A stretch of DNA of 64,000 nucleotides, taken from contig CP114482.1 of the NCBI GenBank assembly GCA_027186245.1, forward strand, positions 32,135,209 to 32,199,208, read 5' to 3'. The position numbers were made by a program, and so were the translations under genes. The number at the start of each line of letters is the position of its first letter. The stretch's first letter is position 1. The notes below the pieces were generated by a model, which worked only from the letters and a program-made list of their open reading frames with translations, was not told where the DNA came from and did not search any database. The stretch is from Coriaria nepalensis. Taxonomy: Eukaryota > Streptophyta > Magnoliopsida > Cucurbitales > Coriariaceae. Below, in pieces: positions 1-10,629 of the stretch.

Positions 1-1
1 G

Positions 2-235
2 CTTATCTTTGAAGGCGAGAATGCAAACGCATGGGTCTATTGGGTGGAAAGATACTTCGCGGTTAACGGGCTCTCCGAAGAGGAAAAGTTGCAGGCAACG
101 GGTTTCTATTTGGAGGGGCCGGCGTTGTTATGGTTCCAATGGTGCGAGCATCGCCAACCCATTGGGTCGTGGGCGGAATTCAAGCAACGGGTAATGGTAA
201 GGTTTCGGAAAAGTTGCGAGGAACTAGTGCACCAC
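2..235 (+). pseudogene. Ty3/gypsy gag fragment
   Basis: Frame 2 reads a retrotransposon capsid (Retrotrans_gag-type) segment with motifs LIFEGENANAWVYW, RYFAVNGL, ALLWFQW and WAEFKQRV. The W-x6-RYF and L-W-F/W signatures are typical of plant chromovirus-like gag. It is cut at its N-terminus by the window edge. At its C-terminus it joins the pol tail through a deletion, so no zinc knuckle follows. It is not a functional capsid gene. Confidence 0.8.
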
Positions 236-328
236 CATCTAGACCCCCGGTTTTCGGACCATCCGCATCGTACCGCAGTTTCCCGATTTCCACCTTGAGG
301 ACAAGGTGTCTCAGTAGGAGGGGAGTAA

Positions 329-598
329 TGTTAGACCCGTCATTATTATTATTATTAGTATTAGTATTATTATTATTATTATGAGGCTATTTTAGTAATT
401 GGCTGGTTAGTAGTATAAATAGTAATAGTATGGTTAGGGTTTAGGGAGGAATTGATTTTGGAGAGTAAGAACTCTTAGGGAGAGACGGTCTACCTCTCGA
501 ATAGTAGACCAACCTATGTTATTTTGGTTATTGCATAATAAAGATTAGTCCTAATTCTATCTCTCTAGATCGGGTCCTATTAGGAACCCCTATCAACA
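329..598 (+). repeat. 3' LTR of gypsy element
   Basis: The LTR starts tgttagacccg after the purine tract aggaggggagtaa and ends ctatcaaca, giving TG...CA termini and about 270 bp. It contains an (ATT)n-like microsatellite at 341-381. The partner LTR lies outside the window, so the target duplication (right copy would be taaaa) cannot be checked. Confidence 0.75.
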
Positions 599-1134
599 TA
601 AAAAGAAAAAAAATACTACCTATACGTCTAAAGGGAAATACATAAAATCCCTAATTAAGTGCAACTAATCCGCAAACAAATCAGTCTTATTTGTATGCTG
701 GCAATATCTTAAATATATTCTACAAACATGACTGTGGTACCGTCAGTTATTCACAATAATTCAATTGAAGGTTTGGGTAAATATTCGGAGAGTATCATCT
801 TAAGAAAAATATCTACCTACTGTCTAGGTAATACTAAAACAACCCTTATGGATAGGGTAGCATGCAAATCCATCATATATGATTTTGATTGTAACAATTA
901 CATCTTATAGTTTTAGAAGTATAGGGAAATGGGTTGGCTATTCACAAGGTTTCTTGAACCATTGGAATTGGGACCGCAAGTGTCCATGACCTTAGGGAGG
1001 TGATTGTAATAATATATTAAGATTCTAAATATATTGGACTAGCATTTCTCTGTGTTACAGAAATCTTTTGGAAAATTTTGTCGCTTTATTATTAACTCGA
1101 CAATACTTAGTGTGTTTTCAAACTGTTAATACAG
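599..1134 (+). other. Intron sequence left of first visible SGR2 exon
   Basis: AT-rich DNA between the gypsy LTR and the splice acceptor acag at 1131-1134. Short open frames here (for example 728-910) have no similarity to the SGR2 N-terminus that I recognise. Nothing here resembles the missing N-terminal exons, so those must lie left of the window. Confidence 0.6.
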
Positions 1135-4100
1135 GTCGACTTAGTGAAAAGACACTGTTTCCCTGTTTATTGGAATGGAGAAAATCGACGTGTTTTGAGA
1201 GGTCATTGGTTTGCACGTAAAGGGGGCCTTGATTGGCTTCCTCTTCGGGAAGATATTGCCGAACAGTTGGAGATTGCATATCATAGGCAGGTTTGTTACT
1301 CTTTAGATCTACCACCTCTGATATATATTTATATCTAGCAAGAGCGCTTTATTCCTTGAGGCTTGAACACTAAATTGTGCATGGTAGTGTTCTAAATTTA
1401 TGTGGAATTAAAGTGCCTGAACTTTGATTATTTTTTCCAGGTCTGGCACAGGAGAACATTTCAACCATCTGGACTATTTGCCGCTCGAGTTGATTTGCAA
1501 GGCTTTACCCCGGTATGGATATCATTAAGAACATAGGGACTTTAATTTTCGTGATTCTGATTGTGAGGAGATAATCAGGCGATTGTTTATGTAGGGACTT
1601 CATGCACTTTTTACTGGGGAAGATGATAATTGGGAGGCTTGGCTTAATTCTGATGCTTCTGGTTTTTCCAGTGTCTTTGGTTTAGGTGGGAATGGAATTA
1701 AGTTAAGGCGTGGTTATTCCACCTCTGACTCACCAAAACCTACTCAGGTAAATATTCTCTTTTCCTCTTTCTGGCTTTGGTAGCAGAATGTTTGTTATTC
1801 CCTTCCCTTATTGTTGTATTTACAAGCGCAAATGTTTTGTATTGTTGGAAGTTTCTGTTTAATTATAGAGATTTTTAGATATTTAGTGGATAAATATAGA
1901 ATAATCAAAGTATTTAATATTAGGAAAGATAATAGACTAGCAGTTAGTTTCTTATTTTTATGCCTTATTATTTCTTGGATTATGTCTATCTGTTCTGTAT
2001 ATAAGAGAATGCCATGTAACATGTAAAACATCCAGAATACGCCTAATATTCTTTATGTATGTTACTATGGATAGATAATTCCAACCAATGTTACTATGAG
2101 TCCAGAAGTTACTGAATCAGAACTACTGCACTTTAGTTTTTTTGGAGTTTGCGCATGATTATAGCTTAGATTGGAGTTTATATAAAGTAAAATAATATCG
2201 ACGTGTATCTTTTGTTATCAAGTTTTTGTTTTCCTGAGAAATTTTTTGCTAGTGTTTATGTACTGATGTACATTCACTTTTTGAATCAAGAGGAACTCAA
2301 CTTTCTAGCCATTTATCTTTATGCTTACCAATATTTCTAGCAAACAACCTTTTTTTCTTTGCTTAATTTGTGTAGGATGAGTTACGTCAGCAAAAGGAGG
2401 AGGAGATGGATGATTACTGTTCACAGGTGAGTGTAACCTTCCAAGTTAACTTTTTAGTTATCTTATTGTCTAAAAACAACTCGGCCATTTCTATAGTACT
2501 TAGTGCAAACACTAGCTTCTTTATATTATTTTTGACATTGTTATTGAATATGAAAAATGTAAAACACCCATCTCGGCAGCTGCTTTTTACTATTAGGCCA
2601 TACATGTTAGTGAAACTGAAATCGTTCGATGATGTTTTTTTCAAGGTTCCTGTTCAACACTTAGTGTTTATGGTTCATGGTATTGGTCAAAGATTGGAGA
2701 AATCTAATTTGGTTGATGATGTTACCAATTTTCGCCATATCACAGCAAGTCTTGCTGAACGACACCTTACCTCACACCAACGTGGAACTCAAAGGGTTCT
2801 ATTTATCCCATGCCAGGTGTGTAAACATCCTTTTGTAGTGCCCCTTTCTGTCTATACTATGGAGGTCTTGGATTTTCGCCTAGATCTTTAAAACTATTTT
2901 ACTATTTTAGATCATATGGCTCACTTTGTATTTCCTTCCTTTTATTATTTTATTATTATTTTTTTTCTTAAAGGAATTTAATTTATCTTTTATTGACTTT
3001 CAATTTTGTGGTACTCTTATTTTGGATGTGTCTTGGTTTTCTTTGCTAACGCTTATTTCACTAAATAATTTCATTTCAGTGGAGAAAAGGTTTGAAGCTT
3101 AGTGGTGAAACTGCTGTTGACAAATGTACCCTAGACGGAGTACGGGGGTTGCGTGTTATGTTGGGTGCAACGGTTCATGATGTATTATACTACATGAGCC
3201 CCATCTACTGTCAGGATATTATCAATTCGGTAGTGATACTTAATCCTTGGATCTTCCTATCCTTTTACTTTGAATTTCTCTTTACTCGATTTTTTATTGC
3301 GTTCTATTTTATTTTCCTTTTTATTTGCTCATAAATATTGAAAATAGCGTCTGTAGAGAATAGTGTAGCACATCGGAAATGGAAGGCTTGAAATAACACC
3401 TAATAAGAAAGATGGGCCTCTCCACTCATTGCCAATTAGTTTTGAGTTGGAAGCCTAAATTTCTCCCTGGTATTAGAGTCAGACTCAACACGTGATTAGA
3501 CTAACCACCACATGTGTCTTATGTCACCCATATAAAAAAAAAATTCACGTGTGAAGGTTCAAAATTATGCTACACGTGAGGGATCGTGTAGAAAATGGTA
3601 TACCACATTGGAAACAGGAGGCTTGAAATTAACACTTAATAAGAAAGTTGAAGTTCTCCACTCATTGCTAATTTATTGAGTTGGAAGCTCAAATTTTTAT
3701 ACCGTGTCTGCCTTCAACTCTGTACGATCAAATATCTGATTTTCATTCCCTGATGTTCTTGTAAGCTCACTAAGGTAACTCTCTGTTAAGGTTCTTTAAA
3801 AGGAAATGGAGCACTGAGTTCCTTCCCCTTTTAGTGTTGTCTAGTTCATTTGAACCCTAACAGAAGGACCGACTTAAGGATGTTCATTGCAATTCTAACA
3901 ATAAAGCATACAACAGGCCTTAAGGTGGGGGATATGATGGCTAGGAGCCTGTTAGGAAGTTGGTCTACAGTTGAAGGAGCACTCTTTTATTCAGGAAATA
4001 TGCTCCTCTCAAGCTTTGGAACCTATTAGGAAGTAGGTCTAAAGCTTCTGTGACTTGTGTACTATGTTAGTTGGTTGTTTTGGTCGACGTTTCATTTTTT

Positions 4101-7100
4101 CCCTTTGATCGAGAAAGGTTTTGTTGGTTGAAAAGAACATTAAAGGTGTTGTATCAAAAAAGGGAAAAAAAAAAGGAAAAAAAGAGCTCTGCATTACGAT
4201 AATGGAGATTTTGATAATGATCGAGTAAATTTTTTTTTGTTTGAGTAATACTGATCAAATCTTGTGAGTCATAGTTGTTTATATTTCTGTGATAATCAAA
4301 GTTGGACTAATCTAGCATCACCTTTCTTCAGGTTTCCAACCAATTAAACTGGTTATATTTGAAGTTCCTTAGGAGGAATCCAAGCTATAATGGGAAGGTA
4401 GTACCTCAAATTATATCCTCTATTTCTCTTCATTCAGTTATTCTATTTAAATCCCAGCGAATATTCTCTTATCTTGCATACATATGTTTAGGTTTCCATA
4501 TATGGTCACTCTTTGGGAAGTGTGCTCTCCTATGATATCCTCTGTCACCAGGAGAATCTCTCTTCCCCCTTTCCACTGGATTGGATGTACCATGAACATG
4601 CTACAAGGGAAGAGTTCTCCTCAGATCCAAACAATCAATCTTCTACATCTAATGAAACTGTAGAAACAGTGCACCCTGTTGATAAAGTCATGGGAAGTGG
4701 TTCCCAAATGCATCTTGTAGGGTTAGGATCAGAAAATCCCTCAATGGTTGTAGATTCTGTGGTATCAGATTTAGATGAACATCTAACTGGAGCTATCACC
4801 TATAACCAAACTAGTGGTGGGGATGATGAATATGATTTAAGAGATATGTCTCCTCATAAGAGTGTTTGCTCGGATGAACCTATGAACTTTAACTATGGAT
4901 CAGTGGCTGATGGTGCATTAGAGAAAAATGATGATCATGAAGCTGATGATTCCAGAAATACAGAAGTAATCAAATCTCTGATGGAGGAGGTGGGAAATTA
5001 TATATAATATACAAAATTAGTATTATTAGAACAACTAGTAAGTTTGTGAACTTTTACATTTCAGATCGACTCCCTGAAAAAGAAAATAGAAGAATTTGAG
5101 TTGCAGTGTCCTGGTACAGAAACTAATGGAGGGTTGGGTCAAGGTGATTCTAATAATCAGTTCCATTGTTTATTTTTTTCCTTCCCAATGGAAGGAGCTA
5201 TTTTATGCCTCGTACTTGTATATTGAATGTGTACAGGTTATAAAGAAATTACGAAGACTATGACAAAGGAATCCATACCAGAGAAGCAGCCCCTTGGGCA
5301 AGAGGATGGACCAAAGAATTACACTCCTTTAATTAAGTACACTAAGCTTGAGTTCAAGGTCGAAAAAGAGATCCTTAGATTTTTTTCATTCTATAATTCT
5401 TATTCAATTCGCCATAACAATTTTGATTAGCTAATTCACTTAAATTTCATATATGTCAGGTTGACACATTTTTTGCTGTTGGATCTCCTCTTGGGGTTTT
5501 CCTCGCTCTTCGCAATATTCGTATTGGAATTGGTAATAGTTTGTCTTAACTGTGATTTTTTCCACTGGGGATAGATATTTTTTTGTAAATGAGAACTAAA
5601 ATGGTTGTAAGAGACATGATGCATTATCAATATGTAACTAAATGTTGAATTTCTTTAACAGATAACCAGTGTTTTGGGTATTCACTGTTTTAATCTGTTT
5701 GGTCTTTTTTTCCTTGGCCTATTCAGGAAAAGGAAAAGAATATTGGGACGAGGAAAATATTAGTGAAGAGTTGCCTGCTTGTGGGCAAATGTTCAACATT
5801 TTTCACCCATTTGATCCCGTGGCATATAGGTTTGTCAAACATAAATACAAAACCGTAGGCATATTTGATTATGCTTAGTTCTTACATGTTTCATGATGTC
5901 TTAACGAACTCCTCCGAATTTTCCTTTCTTGATTTGCTCAACTATCTAAGCCTAAGCCATTAAGAGCTTCGACAAAACTATATACTTTCTATTTGGAAAT
6001 TCCTCCTCATTCACTTGCACACTTGGGTCGTGCTCCCTGTACCTTCCTAGAAAAAGAAACTAACTACAGAAACAGATGATGATTCTTCTTATCATATTTT
6101 ATCTTATTTTTATTTTTTCTAGATTATTATTATTCATGAGATAGTGTTGTGTGTTGGATAGATAATTGAGTTATTAAAGCCTCCTTTTTCTTTCTTTTGG
6201 GTAACAGAGTAGAGCCACTTGTCTGTAAAGAATACATCAGCAAACGTCCTGTAATCGTACCTTATCACAAAGGGGGGAAAAGGTTGCATATTGGATTTCA
6301 GGTAATGATCTCTCTTACAAACAGTAAGGTCTGAATATTCTCTCTCTTTCTTCAGCTGCTCATACAATGTGTGCAGGAATTTACTGAAGATTTAGCTGTT
6401 CGTTCTCAGGCAATTATGGGTCAACTACAATCAGTGAGGGTAGGTTCTGTAAGACCTTTCACGTTTATAGTTTTTCCTAATTCCTAAGGGGGTTGAGTTG
6501 ATTCGTTCATTTGTTTCTGTTCTTATAGGGATGCCAGTTGTAGGTTCTTAAACTCTTTTATACACTGCGTGCTTCATATGTACCATGTTCCGAGAGAGCT
6601 TGGACCAACATAGTAGGATTGAGAAAGGGAAAACAAACAACAAAACAAATATTGATATAGGTTATATTCTGCCAGAGAGCCTCAGAAAAAGATCCCCTCC
6701 CCCCCAATAAAAAATAAAAATAAAAAATAAAAAGAAAGAAAATAATAATAATAAATAAAAAATAAGCGAGGAGAGTTATTGAAGTTCCTATATTGGGATA
6801 ATATTTAAGCAGTTTAAAATTTGTTGAAGATGTTAGCATCCCTAAAACTTTTTGTTTCAGTTTCAAGATAGTTCTAACTTAAGCAATTAATTTGTTTGGA
6901 GCCCAGATGCCATTAAGACTTACAGAAAAGGTAAGCTTATATATTTGGGTTTCTTGGTGGAAAATGTAAAAACAAGGTTTAACAATGGTAGTATGATACA
7001 AAAAAACAAAAGGGAAATGTGAGATTTCAGCTGTCTGTTACTCCTGTAATAAAATTTTAATTATATGTAGGATAAAAAAGACATGGTTACGCCATCATTA

Positions 7101-9002
7101 TAAATTATATTTAATTATGAAACATATAATTCCATGTAAAAATGTCACAAAATTAGGTCCATGAGTTATGGGATTTCATTTATCCGAGAACTATGGAATG
7201 CCATCAGCCGCATAAATCTTGGATTACACCAATTAGGAAAGAATAAATAAGGTAATACATAACAACAGTAAAGTTGGAGAACAAATTATGACTAATAAGC
7301 TGTTGAGATATTTCATTAAAATTTGGACATTTACTTTATTGTTTGCTAACGTTGCACCTTTATAGAAACTTTCCTTCTATGCTTAGATCCATTTCATGAA
7401 ACAGGTGTGGGAAAATAAAAGAATACAGGTAGGCTTCTATGTCTCATGCCATGCTTCGTGTTTAGATAATACTTTTTTCTTAACTTCTCTGTAGTATAAA
7501 CTGTTAATGATATGTATTGCAGTAGCGTATTATGATTTTTTACTTATCCATGGATCCAAGAACTGGAAGGCTTTAATGTGTGTACGTAATGGAAATTGAA
7601 TCAACTGTAGTAGAAGCTGTTTTTATGGAGCGAGAACTAGCGTTTATTACTTTGCTTAAAATCTTATTTATTTTGTAAATAGCTACAATTTTGTCCTTCT
7701 GAGTTGAGTAATAGCAATTTGTTTTGGGTCCGTACAAGAAATTTGTGAAATTCAAAATTACATGCTTTTTGACAGGTTAAAGTGCTCACAGTTTGCCAAT
7801 CAAAAAAAGCAAATGAGGTTGAAGGTATTGGATGTCAATTTTTTATTTATTTTTACTTTGCAGTGCTTTTTCTTGGGTCGCTTAACATATCTACATTGTA
7901 AACAGAGTTAGAAACTCTCTCTCTGCCCCCCCCCCCCCCCCCCCTCCCCCTCCCCCTCCTCCCTTTCCTTAGAGAATTGAAGAAAGTAAGACCTCCCTTG
8001 CCATAGGGAACTGATTTTTGCCACCTTTAATTCGGTGTGAAATGTTCATTGTCTTAAGGATGTTAGAATCTTTTGTTTTCTTTATCTATGTCCTCACACT
8101 CTCTGTTTCTTTCTTTCATTATTATGTAGATGAAGATGAGAGTCCGCAAGATAAGGAAGATAACTTATATGGTGCCCAAATGATGGAGAGATTGACAGGA
8201 AGTGCAGTTGGCCGGATAGACCACGTGCTCCAGGTTTGTAATCTTTTAACCATTTTAATGCTAAATCTCAAAAGCGGTGTTGGAAAATATTGCTGGGTGT
8301 ATATACTTTGTTCTTACTATTTCCACCCCTCACTTTTGATATCTATCAAGTTAAGTTCGGATTTGGTTTCAAGTTCAACTTTGGTTCAAAGAATCAAGAC
8401 TCTGATTGAATTATAAAGGGATAAACCATACTATTATGTTATAGTCCATAAAAGAGATAGACGGATAAAATAAGTCTGCCCTCTATTCAAAGAAAATAAG
8501 TAAACATGTATTTCCCAAACTGAATGATTTTCTCTAATAAGAGCTTTCTTGCTGATCATGCAGGATATAACATTTAAGCATCCATATTTACAGGCCTTAG
8601 GGGCTCATACGTAAGTTCACACACACTTCTTAGATTAGGACATTATTATATACTTCACCATTAGTAATTTTAGTCTTTGTTGTTTGATACTGTGCACATC
8701 TTAGAATCATGCATCAAATTTAGTAGTTTATTGGGTGAATATTATTGTTTGGCTATGGCAGAAACTATTGGAGGGATAATGATACTGCTCTTTTCATATT
8801 GAAACACTTGTACCGAGATATACCTGAAGATCTAAGCTTGCCCATAGGACCCGAAAGATTCAACTTGAAAAGAGATCATAGTGGGCCCCCAAGCTGGTCT
8901 GACCCGAGAGAGATTGTTGATGAGGAACTACCGTTAACCTTTTCAGACAGTGCTTTAGTGAGAAGCTTCTCAAGGAAAGCTAAGAAGATAATGGAGAACT
9001 GA
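1135..9002 (+). CDS. SGR2: SGR2-type DDHD-domain phospholipase A1 (3' 18 exons)
   Basis: Exons: 1135-1290, 1441-1512, 1595-1747, 2376-2426, 2646-2816, 3080-3229, 4332-4397, 4492-4989, 5065-5143, 5237-5358, 5460-5532, 5727-5829, 6208-6301, 6377-6439, 7776-7824, 8130-8233, 8564-8610, 8762-9002 (stop 9000-9002). All have GT-AG borders and phases close without a break (2292 nt, 763 aa). The protein follows Arabidopsis SHOOT GRAVITROPISM 2, which is about 930 aa, so roughly 170 N-terminal residues are outside the window. Visible marks are the lipase box GHSLG (Ser codon 4510-4512), the HGIG motif in exon 5, an acidic low-complexity linker in exon 8, and the DDHD domain in exons 11-18 (FHPFDPVAYRVEPL, GRIDHVLQ, GAHTNYWRDNDTALF). 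The family consists of PA-preferring phospholipase A1 enzymes; SGR2 acts at vacuolar and endomembranes of the endodermis in gravity sensing. The copy looks functional. Exon borders were set by eye. Confidence 0.93.
3350..3715. repeat. Two diverged copies of a retroelement-like repeat in SGR2 intron 6
   Basis: Segments from about 3350 and about 3585 share an order of motifs: gtgtag, cacat(c/t)ggaaa, aggcttgaaat, taataagaaag, ctccactcattgc and gagttggaagc. Spacing is about 235 bp. They resemble LTR-type dispersed repeats of plants. The intron (3230-4331) is one of the longest in the gene, probably because of this insertion. No coding sequence is visible. Confidence 0.55.
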
Positions 9003-9312
9003 TGCATGCAAGTTGCTCTTATTGCAGCTTAACGCTTTTCTTCTTCAAACAAAAAAAACGGAAGATGCTTGTAAAATGGGGATAGTTAGTGGCCGAGTTG
9101 TTGTAGTTAGTTTGCTAAGAAGCTACGGATTGTTTGTGCAAGGCATTGCTTATAATTTGTTTCATAGTGTACATAAAAGAACAGAAAAAGAAATGGCCGT
9201 ACCAGGATTATATAAAAATTAAAGTATCACCTAGCGGTAGAAGAAACTATATTGTTACATGATGTCACGGGAATTCGCAATTACAAACGGGGTAGAATAC
9301 TTTAATCGCTAT
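9003..9312 (+). other. SGR2 3' flank up to copia insertion
   Basis: Probable 3' UTR and terminator of SGR2, with T- and A-rich stretches and cataaaag at about 9173. The small open frame at 9013-9222 has no recognisable product. The copia element starts 310 bp after the stop codon, so it could overlap or shorten the transcript end. Confidence 0.5.
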
Positions 9313-9513
9313 TGTTAGGAAATAGTCAATAAAGGAAAGATACTCACTGTTATTGTCTCTCATAGAATAGTGGGTTTATGGTTTGGCTAGAATAAATGAT
9401 TAACATTCATGTATGGATATAACTTTTTTTATTTTTATTTTTTCTCCTCTGTAACTTTATATATAGCTAATGTAACCTAGTAGAAGTAAGAAAAATAGAA
9501 TCTATGCCTTTCA
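9313..9513 (+). repeat. 5' LTR of copia element
   Basis: Starts tgttaggaaatag and ends gcctttca, directly before the primer binding site. It is the same length as the 3' LTR. Confidence 0.93.
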
Positions 9514-9525
9514 TGGTATCAGCCA
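9514..9525 (+). other. Primer binding site (initiator tRNA-Met type)
   Basis: tggtatcagcca immediately follows the LTR. The first nine bases match the usual plant copia site tggtatcagagc, complementary to the 3' end of initiator tRNA-Met. Confidence 0.85.
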
Positions 9526-9584
9526 TAAGACAGTATTCTTTGGGCCTTTATTGCCAAACCTTATATCAACTTTGAATTTTCAAT

Positions 9585-10446
9585 ATGTTGGATGATTCAA
9601 CCATGATTGCTCACCGTGAGGAGATTATCCCTCACCATGAGTCAAACAACTTGCAACAAATTCAACCAGCATATAGGTTGAATGGGAAAAACTATCTGAA
9701 ATAGTCTTAATTTATTCGGACTTATTTAAAAGGTAGAGGGAAACTCAGCCATCTCCTTGGAATGGGTTTGAAGAAAGGAGATCCGAGATTTCCAGCATGG
9801 GATGAAGCTGATTTGGTGATTATGTCATGGCTATGGAGTTCGATGCATCCCGATATCAGTGACACCCGCATGTTCCTGTCAACGGCCAAGGAAATTTGGG
9901 ATGCTGTTAATCAAACATACTCCAATGATCGCGATGTAGCATAGGTGTATGAGATCAAAGTCAAGAAGCAAGGAACCAAACAAGGCAGCAAGACTATTAT
10001 TGAGTATGCAAACGTCCTAGAGAGCTTGTGGCAGGAACTAGATCACTACCAGTGCATTAAAACTAAATGTTCAGAGGATGCTACAATTATAAAACAATTT
10101 ATTCAAAAAGATCGAGTTTATGATTTTCTTGCAGGACTTAATGCTGAGTTTGATCAGGTTAGGGTGCAGATCCTTGGTAAGAAGGAAGTACCATCTCTAA
10201 AGGAGACTATTTCAATCATTAGGGCTGAGGAAAGTTGTCGGGGTCATGCTTGACCCTAAGAACATAGAAGGATCAACTATGGTAACAAGACTAGGCCAAC
10301 CTTCAATTCAAGAAGGAGGGAAGGCAAATTTACCAAGATCTTCTAGACAAGACAACAATGATGGCCTATGGTGCACCTATTGCCAAAAATCTAGACACAC
10401 GAGAGAGAAATGTTGGAAGCTAAATGGTAAACCTCCAAGTAGATAG
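9585..10446 (+). pseudogene. Copia gag with stops and frameshift
   Basis: A start at 9585 opens a copia gag (UBN2/Retrotran_gag type). Visible marks are YRLNGKNYLK, then a stop at 9702-9704 where Trp is expected, KEIWDAVNQTYS, a second stop at 9942-9944, LWQELDHYQ and VYDFLAGLNAEFDQVR. A frameshift near 10250 moves to the frame carrying the zinc knuckle CTYCQKSRHTREKC (CX2CX4HX4C). Capsid function is lost. Confidence 0.88.
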
Positions 10447-10629
10447 GGGGGCAATCGAGGATGGCAGCAAAGACATCAAAATCAATCCCATTTAACCACA
10501 AGTCAAATGAGTTAAGAACAACCACATGATCGTAATGAGTTCATAAAGGAGGAGATCAAGAAACTAAGGGAGCTGTTAGAAAAGCTAGAGAAGCCTAGTG
10601 GTGCATGTTCTATTGCACTCTCAAGTAAG

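Larger units (their letters stand above)
1..598 (+). mobile_element. Internally deleted Ty3/gypsy retrotransposon, 3' part
   Basis: The left edge of the window lies inside a gypsy element on the + strand. A gag domain (2-235) runs straight into the last codons of pol (motif FPDFHLEDKV near 279-308). A purine tract (317-325) and an LTR (329-598) follow. Protease, RT, RNase H and integrase, which normally separate gag from the pol C-terminus, are absent, so at least one large internal deletion has occurred. The 5' LTR is outside the window. The element appears to lie in an intron of the SGR2 gene, because the next exon (1135) begins at a splice acceptor. Confidence 0.85.

Noticed and set aside
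728..910. Short open frame as the missing SGR2 N-terminal exon
   Set aside because: No similarity to SGR2 N-terminal motifs and no splice donor keeping phase with the exon at 1135.
2406..2891. 161-codon open frame spanning 2406-2891
   Set aside because: It is two SGR2 exons joined by an intron that happens to lack stops in that frame; the protein family skips the intron-encoded residues.
7929..7965. Poly-C tract as a functional element
   Set aside because: Simple repeat within an SGR2 intron; no further structure.
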